The notes beneath the pieces are model-generated. The model did no database searches, was not told where the DNA came from, and was given only the letters and a program-made list of their open reading frames with translations. Source: Asterionellopsis glacialis (lineage: Eukaryota; Bacillariophyta; Plagiogrammaphyceae; Rhaphoneidales; Asterionellopsidaceae). Taken from it: a DNA stretch of 15,267 bases. Below, piece after piece: positions 1-7,839 of the stretch (its first letter is position 1; each line of letters starts with the position of its first letter). The stretch covers positions 1 through 15,267 of the forward strand of contig WKLE02003649.1 of NCBI GenBank assembly GCA_014885115.2. Reading direction: 5' to 3'. The translations under genes and the position numbers were made by a program.

Positions 1-1102
1 ATGACTCAGCAATTGGTACAATCTCACGTACGGTGACCATTGTTTCGATTATTTGATCTTCTAGACTTACGCCAGGGATCAATCCTGCATGAACAATTAC
101 AGTATCTACCATATCCTTCGAGTTGGTAGATGATGATGTGTTATCACTTTTGTTGTCCACCAATAATGACGCCGGAATAGTTATAGTATAAGGAAGTTCA
201 GAAAGCCATATGACATCATTGTCCGAAAGAGTTATTGTTGTTTTCACTTCTTTATCGCCACCATCATTACTGTTCAAGTTAGACTCTTTCTTTTTATGTA
301 GAATATCTTCTCCTTCCATTACCCATTGATATGTTTTCTTTTTTCTACGTAGAGAATCTCCCAGGGCAGCATTTAAGGCTCCTTCATCATGATTACCCCG
401 AATAGCAAACCAATGCTTTTGTTTTCGTACAAAGCGGATAGTTGCAGCTGAAAATTTACCCTTATTAGATAAATCTCCTACCAGAATAACACATTTAAAT
501 TTACAGTTGTCATTTTCTTTCACAGCTTTGTTATACAAAAGTAGTAATTCTTCAAGACACCCATGAACATCACCAATTACCAAAATTCCCTTTGCATCTT
601 TGATATTGAAGTCTAATTGATCATGTGATAGTATATCATGCATTATTTTGGGTCGTGGTATACACCCATGTTTGTCATAATACTGATCTGCCACAGTTTG
701 ACGTGTTCGTTTATTTTCTTTCTCATTATCACAATGACCATCATAATTCAACCCATCAATAAGTTCCTGTAGTGATGATGGTGACGGTGATGACAAAAAT
801 GATTCTTTTGTTATTGAAAAGCCGTTTTCGCTGTTGTCATTCTTATTGTTGTTTCCACGTTCGCATAAAGCTATATTCCTGCTTTTAGACAAAAAGGTGT
901 AGTCTTGAGCACTATGTTTTCGAAATCCAAGAATTGATAAGCTTAGCATTTGCTTTCGATTATTGTTTTCCGATCCAGTCATGGGAGATGTTGATGATTG
1001 CAGTAACTGAAAGGCCAAGACAAATTGCCCACCTGCAAGTAAAAATGCTGCAGAAGAGCAACAAAAGCGACCTCTTGAAATATTATTCTTTGTCCAGAAC
1101 AT
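1..1102 (-). CDS. ApaH-like PPP-family metallophosphatase, probably plastid-targeted (C-terminus off window)
   Basis: The minus-strand frame is open from ATG at 1102 to the window edge, giving 367 residues. PPP metal-site motifs appear in order: GDVHG (177-181), GDLSNKG (209-215), GNHDE (236-240) and HAGLIPG (338-344). NKG in motif 2, GNHD rather than GNHE, and HAG rather than HGG match the ApaH-like (ALPH) branch better than PP1/PP2A-type Ser/Thr phosphatases. Known members hydrolyse dinucleoside polyphosphates or mRNA caps; the substrate here is unknown. I start at 1102 because it is the first ATG after an in-frame TAA at 1172-1174, has A at -3, and gives a signal-peptide-like leader: a basic stretch, a hydrophobic core FCCSSAAFLLAGG, then QFVLA|FQ, resembling the diatom plastid-entry site with Phe at +1. 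A second ATG at 982 would remove that leader and give a cytosolic form. A Ser/Asn-rich linker lies between leader and catalytic domain. The gene is divergent from the next one. Family call firm, targeting inferred. Confidence 0.85.
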   Translation of the reverse strand, partial: MFWTKNNISRGRFCCSSAAFLLAGGQFVLAFQLLQSSTSPMTGSENNNRKQMLSLSILGFRKHSAQDYTFLSKSRNIALCERGNNNKNDNSENGFSITKESFLSSPSPSSLQELIDGLNYDGHCDNEKENKRTRQTVADQYYDKHGCIPRPKIMHDILSHDQLDFNIKDAKGILVIGDVHGCLEELLLLYNKAVKENDNCKFKCVILVGDLSNKGKFSAATIRFVRKQKHWFAIRGNHDEGALNAALGDSLRRKKKTYQWVMEGEDILHKKKESNLNSNDGGDKEVKTTITLSDNDVIWLSELPYTITIPASLLVDNKSDNTSSSTNSKDMVDTVIVHAGLIPGVSLEDQIIETMVTVREIVPIAES

Positions 1103-1430
1103 TTTGATGGTGTCTCTATTGCCGACAGTAGAAGGTGCATATGCTCCTGAGACTCTGCTAGATGTCTTGGATTAATAACAAGAGGAGATAATTCCTTTTT
1201 GGGTGCCGGGGATGGGTGGGTTTCATTGCGGACAAGATGCAAGATACGTGCTACAACCCCTCCATGTGGTGTTGGATGCAGATTGCCCAGAAGATGATGC
1301 CAACAGTCAGTTGATGTCAGAAAGAGACGACTGAAAACAGGAAGGCAAGAAAGACGAAACTAGACTAGACTAATAGGAGTGAAGTCTGGTTTTCGGGAAC
1401 TTTCTACTTATGATTGATTCTCCTCTCAGG

Positions 1431-1582
1431 GTGTACCTGGTACACCAGAAGAACGTCACCTGTACTGGCACATTCTGTATGTACCTGGTACAGGTAAGGT
1501 ACCTGGTACCCGGGTACAGGTATGGTATCTCTCAAGGTATCTGGTACACACGTATATGTACCAGGTACCATGTACCTGGTAG
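1431..1582. repeat. Cluster of GTACCTGGTAC-type palindromic repeats
   Basis: Near-identical short units recur within about 150 bp. GTGTACCTGGTACAC at 1431-1445 is a perfect palindrome around a central T. GTACCTGGTAC recurs at 1481-1491, GGTACCTGGTACC at 1498-1510, and diverged copies lie near 1513-1530 and 1535-1550. GTACCAGGTACC follows at about 1558-1569 and a last GTACCTGGTA at about 1572-1581. Spacing is irregular, so this is not a simple tandem array. Possible explanations are a cluster of protein-binding sites between the two divergent genes, or a palindrome that has locally multiplied. Confidence 0.75.
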
Positions 1583-1654
1583 TTCCTAGTCCTACGTGGG
1601 ATTAATACAGCAAGGTAGACCTTTCACGGATTCTCTTTTTTTGTGATAGTAGGA

Positions 1655-1676
1655 CTCTCTCTAGAGAGAGAGAGAG
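1655..1676. repeat. CT/AG palindrome followed by AG run
   Basis: CTCTCTCTAGAGAGAG at 1655-1670 is a 16-nt perfect palindrome and the AG run continues to 1676. It lies about 370 nt upstream of the plus-strand gene. It may be only a simple-sequence tract; a GAGA-type regulatory role is a guess. Confidence 0.5.
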
Positions 1677-1690
1677 CGATAGGAAACCAC

Positions 1691-1697
1691 TGACGTC
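1691..1697. promoter_or_regulatory. TGACGTC (CRE-like bZIP site), possible
   Basis: A TGACGTC lies in the divergent upstream region, about 350 nt before the plus-strand start. A related ACGTCA occurs at 1453-1458. TGACGT/ACGTCA elements are known as bZIP-bound, cAMP/CO2-responsive sites in diatom promoters. Chance occurrence of a 7-mer is quite possible, so the call is weak. Confidence 0.2.
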
Positions 1698-2044
1698 CTC
1701 ACATCAAACGTGTCAAGAATCTTCAGTATCCGTATCTAAGAAAAAAAATAAAAGAATTCGGGTTTTTGAAGAAGGGCTTGTTTTACTTTAAAAGAATTAC
1801 GATATTTCTAATTTTTAATGTAACAATATTTAATTTTTTTAAAAATCAGGGTTTGGCTAAATTCTCTTCAACCGATACAGTAATATCTGACTATCCGGTA
1901 TCAATCTAAAAAGAGAGAGTCTGATGGAGGTACGGAGACAAACCGAATTAACCGCAAAGTCATCTTGAGAATCTGACAACTCGCTCTAAAACAACGACTC
2001 AAGCTACTGTAGCAGAAGCTCTCCAAAGATCAGAGCAGGATAAG

Positions 2045-2821
2045 ATGACGGGTGAAGCAGGCGGCGAGAGGCAATGTGTTTGGATCGTTCGTTACGGTCT
2101 TACGAAATTCCCACTTGTGGAATCTGTGGGTCCGTTTGATTCACCCATTGATCCGACAGAAGGTATTGAGCATGCCAAATGCATTGCAAAGCGCATTGTA
2201 CAAAGCAAGGATGATTCACCCAAACGCGTATATTCTAGTCCCTTCTTACGGACGGCTCAAACTGCACAACTTCTTGCATTGGAAATGTCGCCCGTTGGCA
2301 AAGTTTTCATCGAAGAGGGCCTTTGGGAGTGGTTGACACCATCTCTTCTTGTTGAACCGAATGGTGTCAAAACTGAACCCAAGTCATCAGATCACCTTTG
2401 TCATATATACGGAACAATTGATCCTACATACAAATCTGTGAATCCCGTCGTACCTGATGATGCCACTGATGTACCAGAGGGCGCACCGCACTTTGTGGAA
2501 GATGAAAAGGCTTTGTTTAAACGATGTGCTACGACATTGTCTCGACTTTTGGATGCCTCGAATGGTGAAAGTATGGCAATTGTTAGTCATGCGCCCTGTG
2601 ACCAGGCAATGGCATTTTATCTGGAAGGTGCGGCTTCGCCAGAAGAATCAAAACTTACTCCCTGGCCACTAGGTGGGATTACGATGTTCGCAAGGACAAA
2701 AAGTGAAAATGGTGATTTTGGTCCATGGGAAATGGAACTCTATGGAGATACTCAACATATGCCAGGGAAGTACAAACCAGGGATCAAAAAATGGTCTTTA
2801 CCTTGTTTGTCGAAGCCATAA
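2045..2821 (+). CDS. Histidine-phosphatase-superfamily (phosphoglycerate-mutase-like) protein with altered RHG motif
   Basis: This intact 258-residue ORF has no introns and an ATG with A at -3. The fold signature of the histidine phosphatase (PGAM-like) superfamily is clear. A beta-strand leads into VRYG at residues 15-18, then come SSPFLRTAQT at 64-73 with the second phosphate-binding Arg (R69), the acidic EEGLWEW region near 90-96, and the C-terminal VSHAP at 180-184 with the second core His (H182). In active members the first motif is RHG and its His is the residue that becomes phosphorylated; here it is Tyr17 (codon TAC at 2093-2095), one base from His. The protein therefore looks intact but may be catalytically dead or altered. 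No signal peptide or membrane segment is seen, so it is probably cytosolic. Substrate unknown. It ends 131 nt from the stop of the convergent synthetase gene. Family call firm, activity doubtful. Confidence 0.88.
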   Translation: MTGEAGGERQCVWIVRYGLTKFPLVESVGPFDSPIDPTEGIEHAKCIAKRIVQSKDDSPKRVYSSPFLRTAQTAQLLALEMSPVGKVFIEEGLWEWLTPSLLVEPNGVKTEPKSSDHLCHIYGTIDPTYKSVNPVVPDDATDVPEGAPHFVEDEKALFKRCATTLSRLLDASNGESMAIVSHAPCDQAMAFYLEGAASPEESKLTPWPLGGITMFARTKSENGDFGPWEMELYGDTQHMPGKYKPGIKKWSLPCLSKP

Positions 2822-2952
2822 AAAGAAAGAAGAAAAATTAATCCCGGGTTGCGTAGAAGTCGTCACTATTTATAAAAATTTAATGCAATCCTTTAATTGA
2901 AAAAAAGCCTTTCATCTACACCACTTAACTTTAATATTACCTTTAGATTTTT

Positions 2953-5900
2953 TTAAGCAGATGGTAGAGCATCAAGACTACTCTGAACCTTGGCTGCCTG
3001 GTCTTCCAATTCGGCCAATTCGGCCTTAGCTTTATCAACGACTGCAGCTGGAGCCTTGTCCACGAAGCCCTTGGATTGTAACCTTCCTGCAAGCTTTTGG
3101 ATTTCCTTGGTAAGTTTTTCATTCTGTTTCATTAGACGTGCACGTTCCTTTTCAGGATCAATAAGACCAGACTGAGGTAGGAAAACTTCGACACCATCCT
3201 GTACAACGAGTTGGACAGAATCCACGGCAGCAGCTTCTTCTGCTTCGGGACTTCCTGCTTCGTAAACGGCTACCTGTTCGGGATCTAATTTGGCAAGTGC
3301 TACCAAAGATTTCAATTCAGCTTCAATGTTATCCTTCAATGCTCCCTTTGCAATAACGGTGGCACTAATACGCTTGCCAGGTTCAACGTTGTACTCAGCG
3401 CGGGCATTACGGATACTACGAGTGAGAGCCTGGAAACCTTCAAAGCTACTCACGGCTTCATCATCGGTAACAAGAGGAGAGCCATCGTCCATCTGTGGCC
3501 AGTCTGCCAACATGAGAGAATGTGCGGCTTGTTCAGATGTTGCATCAGGACGGGGAATGTGGTGCCAAAGTTGCTCTGTCACATAAGGCATGTAGGGGTG
3601 GAGCAGACGGAGACACGTATCTAGCACGTACACCAAAACACGACGGGCCGCCTTGGACTCTTCCTCCCCTCCTCCTCCAGCTCCTTCGTAGAGACGGGTC
3701 TTAGAGATTTCAATATACCAATCTGCATATTGATCCCAGAAGAATTCATAAACCTACAAATGAAAAACAAACAGATAAAAATGAATTATGTAAGACGACC
3801 GAGAAAACACACTTTGTAAACAAACTTAGGTACAAGAAGAAACTCACTTTTCCTCCGGCGGCACCTAACTGATATTTTTCAATATCTTCAGTGACACTTG
3901 CGACAAGGCTGTGGCATTTGGACACAATATAGCGTTCCGGAAGAGATAATTTATCAAATTCTTCTTTCTCCATTGGTCTGGTAACACCCAACGAAGCTAA
4001 CTCGTCGTCATCTGCCCCCTTCAAGGCATTGCCGGTGACGAATTTGCAGGAATTCCAAAGCTTGTTTGCGAAGTTGCGGTTGGCTTCTATCTTTTCCATA
4101 TTAAGGGGAATATCTTGGCCAGGAGTGACACCTGTTACAAGAGAATATCGAAGACTATCTGCACCATACTCAGCGACTGTCTCCAGTGGATCGACAACAT
4201 TGCCTTTTGTTTTGGACATTTTGCTTCCATCAGCTGCACGCACAAGACCATGCAAGTAAATCACGCTGAATGGGCTCTTGTCAGTCAATTCGAGTCCCAT
4301 CATAACCATTCTTGCGACCCAGAAAAAAAGAATATCATAACCTGTTTCGAGGCAAGTTCCTGGGTAGAAGCGGTTCAAGTCGGAGAATTCGACGTCCTCG
4401 TTGTCCGGCCAGCCAAGAGTTGCGAATGGCCAGAGACCAGAACTAAACCATGTGTCAAGCACATCTTCCTCTTGTCGCAAAATGACGTCCTCAGGGTGTC
4501 CTTGCTCGATAGCCTTTTCACGCGCTTCCTCTTCATTACGTGCGACAATGTATTCGGACTCCCCGCTCTCACCGACATACCATACAGGAATACGGTGACC
4601 CCACCAAAGCTGTCGCGAAACACACCAGTCATGAATGTCAGTAAGCCAATTTTCCCATGTCTTGTCAAAGCGTTGAGGCACAATCTGAATATCACCATCC
4701 TGAACTGCTTTTAGAGCCTTAGCTCCCATGCCTTCAGTCTTTACAAACCACTGGCTGCTAACAAGAGGCTCGATCACTTCACCACCACGCTGAGACCTGG
4801 GAACACGTTGTGTGTGAGGCTCAGTCTTGATGACAAGACCATCTTCTTCCATATCTTTCCACAGTTGGGCCCTTGCATCAAAACGATCTAAACCATTGTA
4901 GTCACCGGCATTTGCATTCATTGATCCATCTTTATTCATGATATTAATGATCGGAAGGTCAAACTTTTTACCAATAGCGTAATCATTGGGGTCATGGCCG
5001 GGGGTGATCTTAAGAGCTCCAGTTCCAAACTCCATGTCAACATACTCATCGGCAATAATGGGAATGGTTCGTCCCCCTCCCTTAGGTACAATAGCCTCCT
5101 TTCCGACAAGATGCTTGTATCGCTCGTCCTCGGGGTGCACACAAACGGCGGTGTCTCCGCTAATAGTTTCTGGACGGGTAGTGGCAACCGGAAGAAATTC
5201 GTCGCTCCCGTCTACCATATACTTAAAATAAAACATTTTACCCTCTTCTTCTGTATACTCAACTTCTAAGTCACTTACAGCAGTTTTGAGCATTGGTGCC
5301 CAGTTCACCATGTACTCGCCACGGTAAACCAATCCCTTCTCGTGCAATCGGACAAAAGCTTCAACTACAGATTTACTCAAATCTTCATCCATGGTAAACC
5401 GTTCGCGACTCCAATCGGCTGAAGCGCCTAAGGAACGCAGCTGCCGTGTGATGTGACCTCCCTGTTCTTCTTTGTATTCCCAAACCCGTTGTAAGAACTC
5501 CTCGCGTCCAACTTCTTCTCGAGTGGTGCCTTCAGCAATCAATGCCTTTTCAACCTGCAGCTGAGTCGCAATTCCTGCATGGTCTGTTCCAGGTAACCAC
5601 AAGACGGGACGACCTCTCATACGATGAAATCTAGCCAAAATATCTTGAAGAGCAACAAAAATAGCATGTCCCATGTGTAAACGACCAGTGACGTTTGGAG
5701 GTGGCATAGGCAACACATACGGCTGTTTTTGGTCGGGATACGGTTTCTGTTTTGCATCTGGTTCAAAGCATCCAGAACTTTCCCACCATTTGTAAATCTC
5801 TGACTCAAAGGCCTGTGGGTCATACTTGTCTAAGCCTTTCTCTATATTGACCTGATCATAGGCAGTCGTCTTTGATGATTCTGCGGTCGCCGAAGAAGAC

Positions 5901-6073
5901 AAGCTAGTCGTAAATCCGGCAGAAAATGTTGGACGAAATTTCATTGAATTTCCCTTTGCTGGGGTAGAAAATGACTGTAGGAATGCGGAAGATCTGGTAT
6001 TTGTGAAGGTATTCTTCACGAAAGCAGCTCGAGCACCATTCAGGGTGGAAACGCATAGCCATGCTGCAACCAT
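2953..6073 (-). CDS. VARS: Valyl-tRNA synthetase, bacterial-type, probably organellar (two exons)
   Basis: This class I synthetase joins valine to tRNA-Val. The exons are 6073-3848 and 3753-2953, giving 1,008 residues. Counted from this start: HIGH-type signature HMGH at 133-136 in PPPNVTGRLHMGHA; editing domain with TTRPET at 298-303 and GTGALKITPGHDPNDY at 350-365; WWGHRIP at 490-496; KMSKT signature at 618-622; helical anticodon-binding domain from about 700; C-terminal coiled-coil arm at about 942-1005, starting after GLIDPEKER. The arm and overall length fit the bacterial/organellar type. The start is uncertain. The frame is open further upstream and has another ATG at 6145, but 6073 has a strong context (AAGATGG) and gives a short hydrophobic leader with ARA|AFV, like a diatom plastid presequence. 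A later ATG at 5944 could give a leaderless form, so dual localisation is possible. All core motifs are intact. Confidence 0.93.
3754..3847 (-). other. Spliceosomal intron in the valyl-tRNA synthetase gene
   Basis: The minus strand reads GGAGGAAAA|GTGAGT at the donor and CATTTGTAG|GTTTATG at the acceptor, giving a 94-nt phase-0 intron. Removing it joins ...LGAAGGK to VYEFFWDQYADWY, the expected continuity in the helical domain. The intron contains an in-frame stop, so splicing is needed for a full-length enzyme. Confidence 0.92.
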
Positions 6074-6343
6074 CTTCCTTCTGGATCCAGCTCCTTTCGT
6101 CTGAACAGACGTATTCTTCGTTCGAGGGTAAAGTTGACTAGGCATTCCACAAATCAAAAGCTGGTCACACAACCTTGAAAAGAATAAAGCCACTTCGTTT
6201 TGATATCTTGTTCCTCGGAGAGACAACAGATGTGTGGCAATGGCGTGTTGCCAGACAGGTATCTAGGGTGTGTGATGGATCTGGTGTGCCTCTGTCAAAG
6301 AACGATTGCTGATACGATACATTTGGAATGAGTGAGAGACGAC

Positions 6344-6350
6344 TGACGTC
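6344..6350. promoter_or_regulatory. TGACGTC (CRE-like) upstream of the synthetase, possible
   Basis: A second TGACGTC lies about 270 nt upstream of the chosen start of the valyl-tRNA synthetase. It matches the heptamer at 1691-1697. As a single 7-mer the support is weak. Confidence 0.2.
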
Positions 6351-6604
6351 TTTCGTTTCAGAACACAAGAATCGTGCGGTTTTCTGGTGCACCGATGTTG
6401 TAATTCAGAAAACGACGCAAAGGTACAGTTCGTAGCTGTAGTAGTTCTACGTACACAAGACTACATACTTAGCGACCCTTCTTTTTTTTACCGTACAAAC
6501 AGTAGTGTCTGTCCCTTCTTCTAGTCTGATCTTAAAAAATAAAATACGAATTTGGGACAAGGAAGATGATGGACGGCAACCTTTTAGTACAGAGAGCACT
6601 CTCG

Positions 6605-7636
6605 AGATTGCTTTCTATTCTTCATCTTTTCTACCTGGAGAAAGAATTGAGAGAGAGGGTATAGTTTTCAAGGCAATTTCTTCCTCTTTACTTTTCCTGT
6701 TTCCATTTACTTCTTTTTATTGCAGTGTTATAAAACTATGAACTACTAGTAAGCTCTAAAAGCAGATTTTGTTCTAAAAGGGAACAAGGCAGCATGACTT
6801 GAAGGAAACAAATAAATATATTGAAAGTGATGCACAAAACATTTGATTGGTAAAATGATAGGTGGTCTAGTTTGCTTTTTGACTAAACTGACTTGCTAAT
6901 TCACTGGTTCAATTTGATACCTAGTATAGTGTGATTGTATGTAGTACTACTGAGTCTTACTGAGAGTAGGATGCTTTGGATTTATACTAGGAATTCTTGT
7001 GTTAAGGTTTGTGTTCCTTTGACTTGAACTCAAAGTATCAACCCAGTGAGACTTGATTTGGACTGCAATTTAGCATCATGACTCCTCCTGTACTGATTCA
7101 GAGTATCAAGACAGCATCAAAATAACTTACAACTGACCTGATCATTGCAACATCCTGGATAGTTTAAGGAGGCTTTTCTGTTTATTGATTGTCATCATCT
7201 GGCCTATTGTTATGCCATGCCAGGCTTCCTAGGTATTATAGCATGATTTGCAGTTCTGTCAGTTTTTCCAGGCAGCATGAGAACGGACCCAATTGACCTA
7301 AAGCTGCAATTATAGTTTGTTTTCTTCCTTGGAGAATGATTATTTAGTGGGGTGCTGAGGATAGAGAGGTTCAATGAGAGTAGCTTTGACATATTTTTCT
7401 TGTACTCAATATTGAAAGAGTTCTGCCAGTATTGAAAGTGAGAGGAATTCAGGACTGTCTTTGTTTCATTTTCTTGGTGGAAATGATAGATCCATAGAAA
7501 AGAATATTTGTGGCTGTAAAGTTTCTTGATTTAAATAGTACTTGGTCGTATATCATGCCTGCAGACAGTACTAGATGCAGGTACCTAATGCTGCTGGGTC
7601 TCTGATCAGGCAATAGCTTTGTCAGTACATATTACA
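6605..7636. other. Gene-free AT-rich DNA left of the transposon
   Basis: I find no convincing ORF, RNA gene, or terminal repeat here. Short open frames at 6505-6741 (plus) and 7210-7392 (minus) lack recognisable motifs. The segment is probably old, decayed repeat DNA between the synthetase promoter and the element starting at 7639. Confidence 0.5.
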
Positions 7637-7638
7637 TA

Positions 7639-7662
7639 CAGTCCCTCCCCAGTAATAACCAA
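7639..7662 (+). repeat. Left terminal inverted repeat of the pogo-like element
   Basis: It reads CAGTCCCTCCCCAGTAATAA followed by CCAA. It pairs with the reverse complement of 11060-11083 with three mismatches (positions 12, 13 and 21). TA precedes it. Confidence 0.88.
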
Positions 7663-7677
7663 TGGTACCCATTTTTA

Positions 7678-7730
7678 CCAAGCTTGGAATTGCTTGTATC
7701 GGACACTTTTTTCAAGCCTGGCCTAAGCAA
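7678..7730. repeat. Left subterminal motif pair of the pogo-like element
   Basis: Two related motifs lie 15-90 bp inside the end: the palindrome CCAAGCTTGG followed by AATTGCTT (7678-7695), and TTCAAGCCTGGCCTAAGCAA (7711-7730). The same pair recurs at the other end and in the MITE at 12402-12717. They are likely transposase-binding sites, by analogy with subterminal sites in other DNA transposons. Confidence 0.6.
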
Positions 7731-7839
7731 CATTGCTTATAAAATGATGTCATGTGACTTGGCACATTATTTTTTAGCTATTAATCTTCTATGAAATTCA
7801 CTAACAATTTTACTAAATATTATCTTATACTCCTCCGTA

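Larger units (their letters stand above)
1103..2044. other. Shared upstream region of a divergent gene pair
   Basis: These 942 nt separate the starts of the phosphatase and the histidine-phosphatase-like gene, so they should hold both 5' UTRs and promoters. CpG frequency is normal here. The segment contains a palindrome cluster (1431-1582), a CT/AG palindrome (1655-1676) and one TGACGTC (1691-1697). The part from about 1735 to 1860 is AT-rich with A and T runs. I see no convincing additional gene; the open frame at 979-1242 (minus) overlaps the start of the phosphatase in another frame and looks like chance. Confidence 0.6.

Noticed and set aside
979..1242. 87-residue minus-strand ORF at the phosphatase start
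   Set aside because: It overlaps the phosphatase leader in another frame; the leader frame gives a coherent signal peptide and continues into the catalytic domain.
4115..4714. 199-residue plus-strand ORF antisense to the valyl-tRNA synthetase
   Set aside because: It overlaps strongly conserved synthetase coding sequence on the opposite strand and has no motifs of its own.
6226..6226. Start of the synthetase at the upstream end of the open frame
   Set aside because: The codon there is TTG, not ATG; nuclear genes of this type start at ATG, so 6073 (or 6145) is preferred.
6890..6935. Possible tRNA B-box near GGTTCAATTTGATACC
   Set aside because: It departs from the GGTTCRANTCC consensus and no cloverleaf stems could be paired around it.
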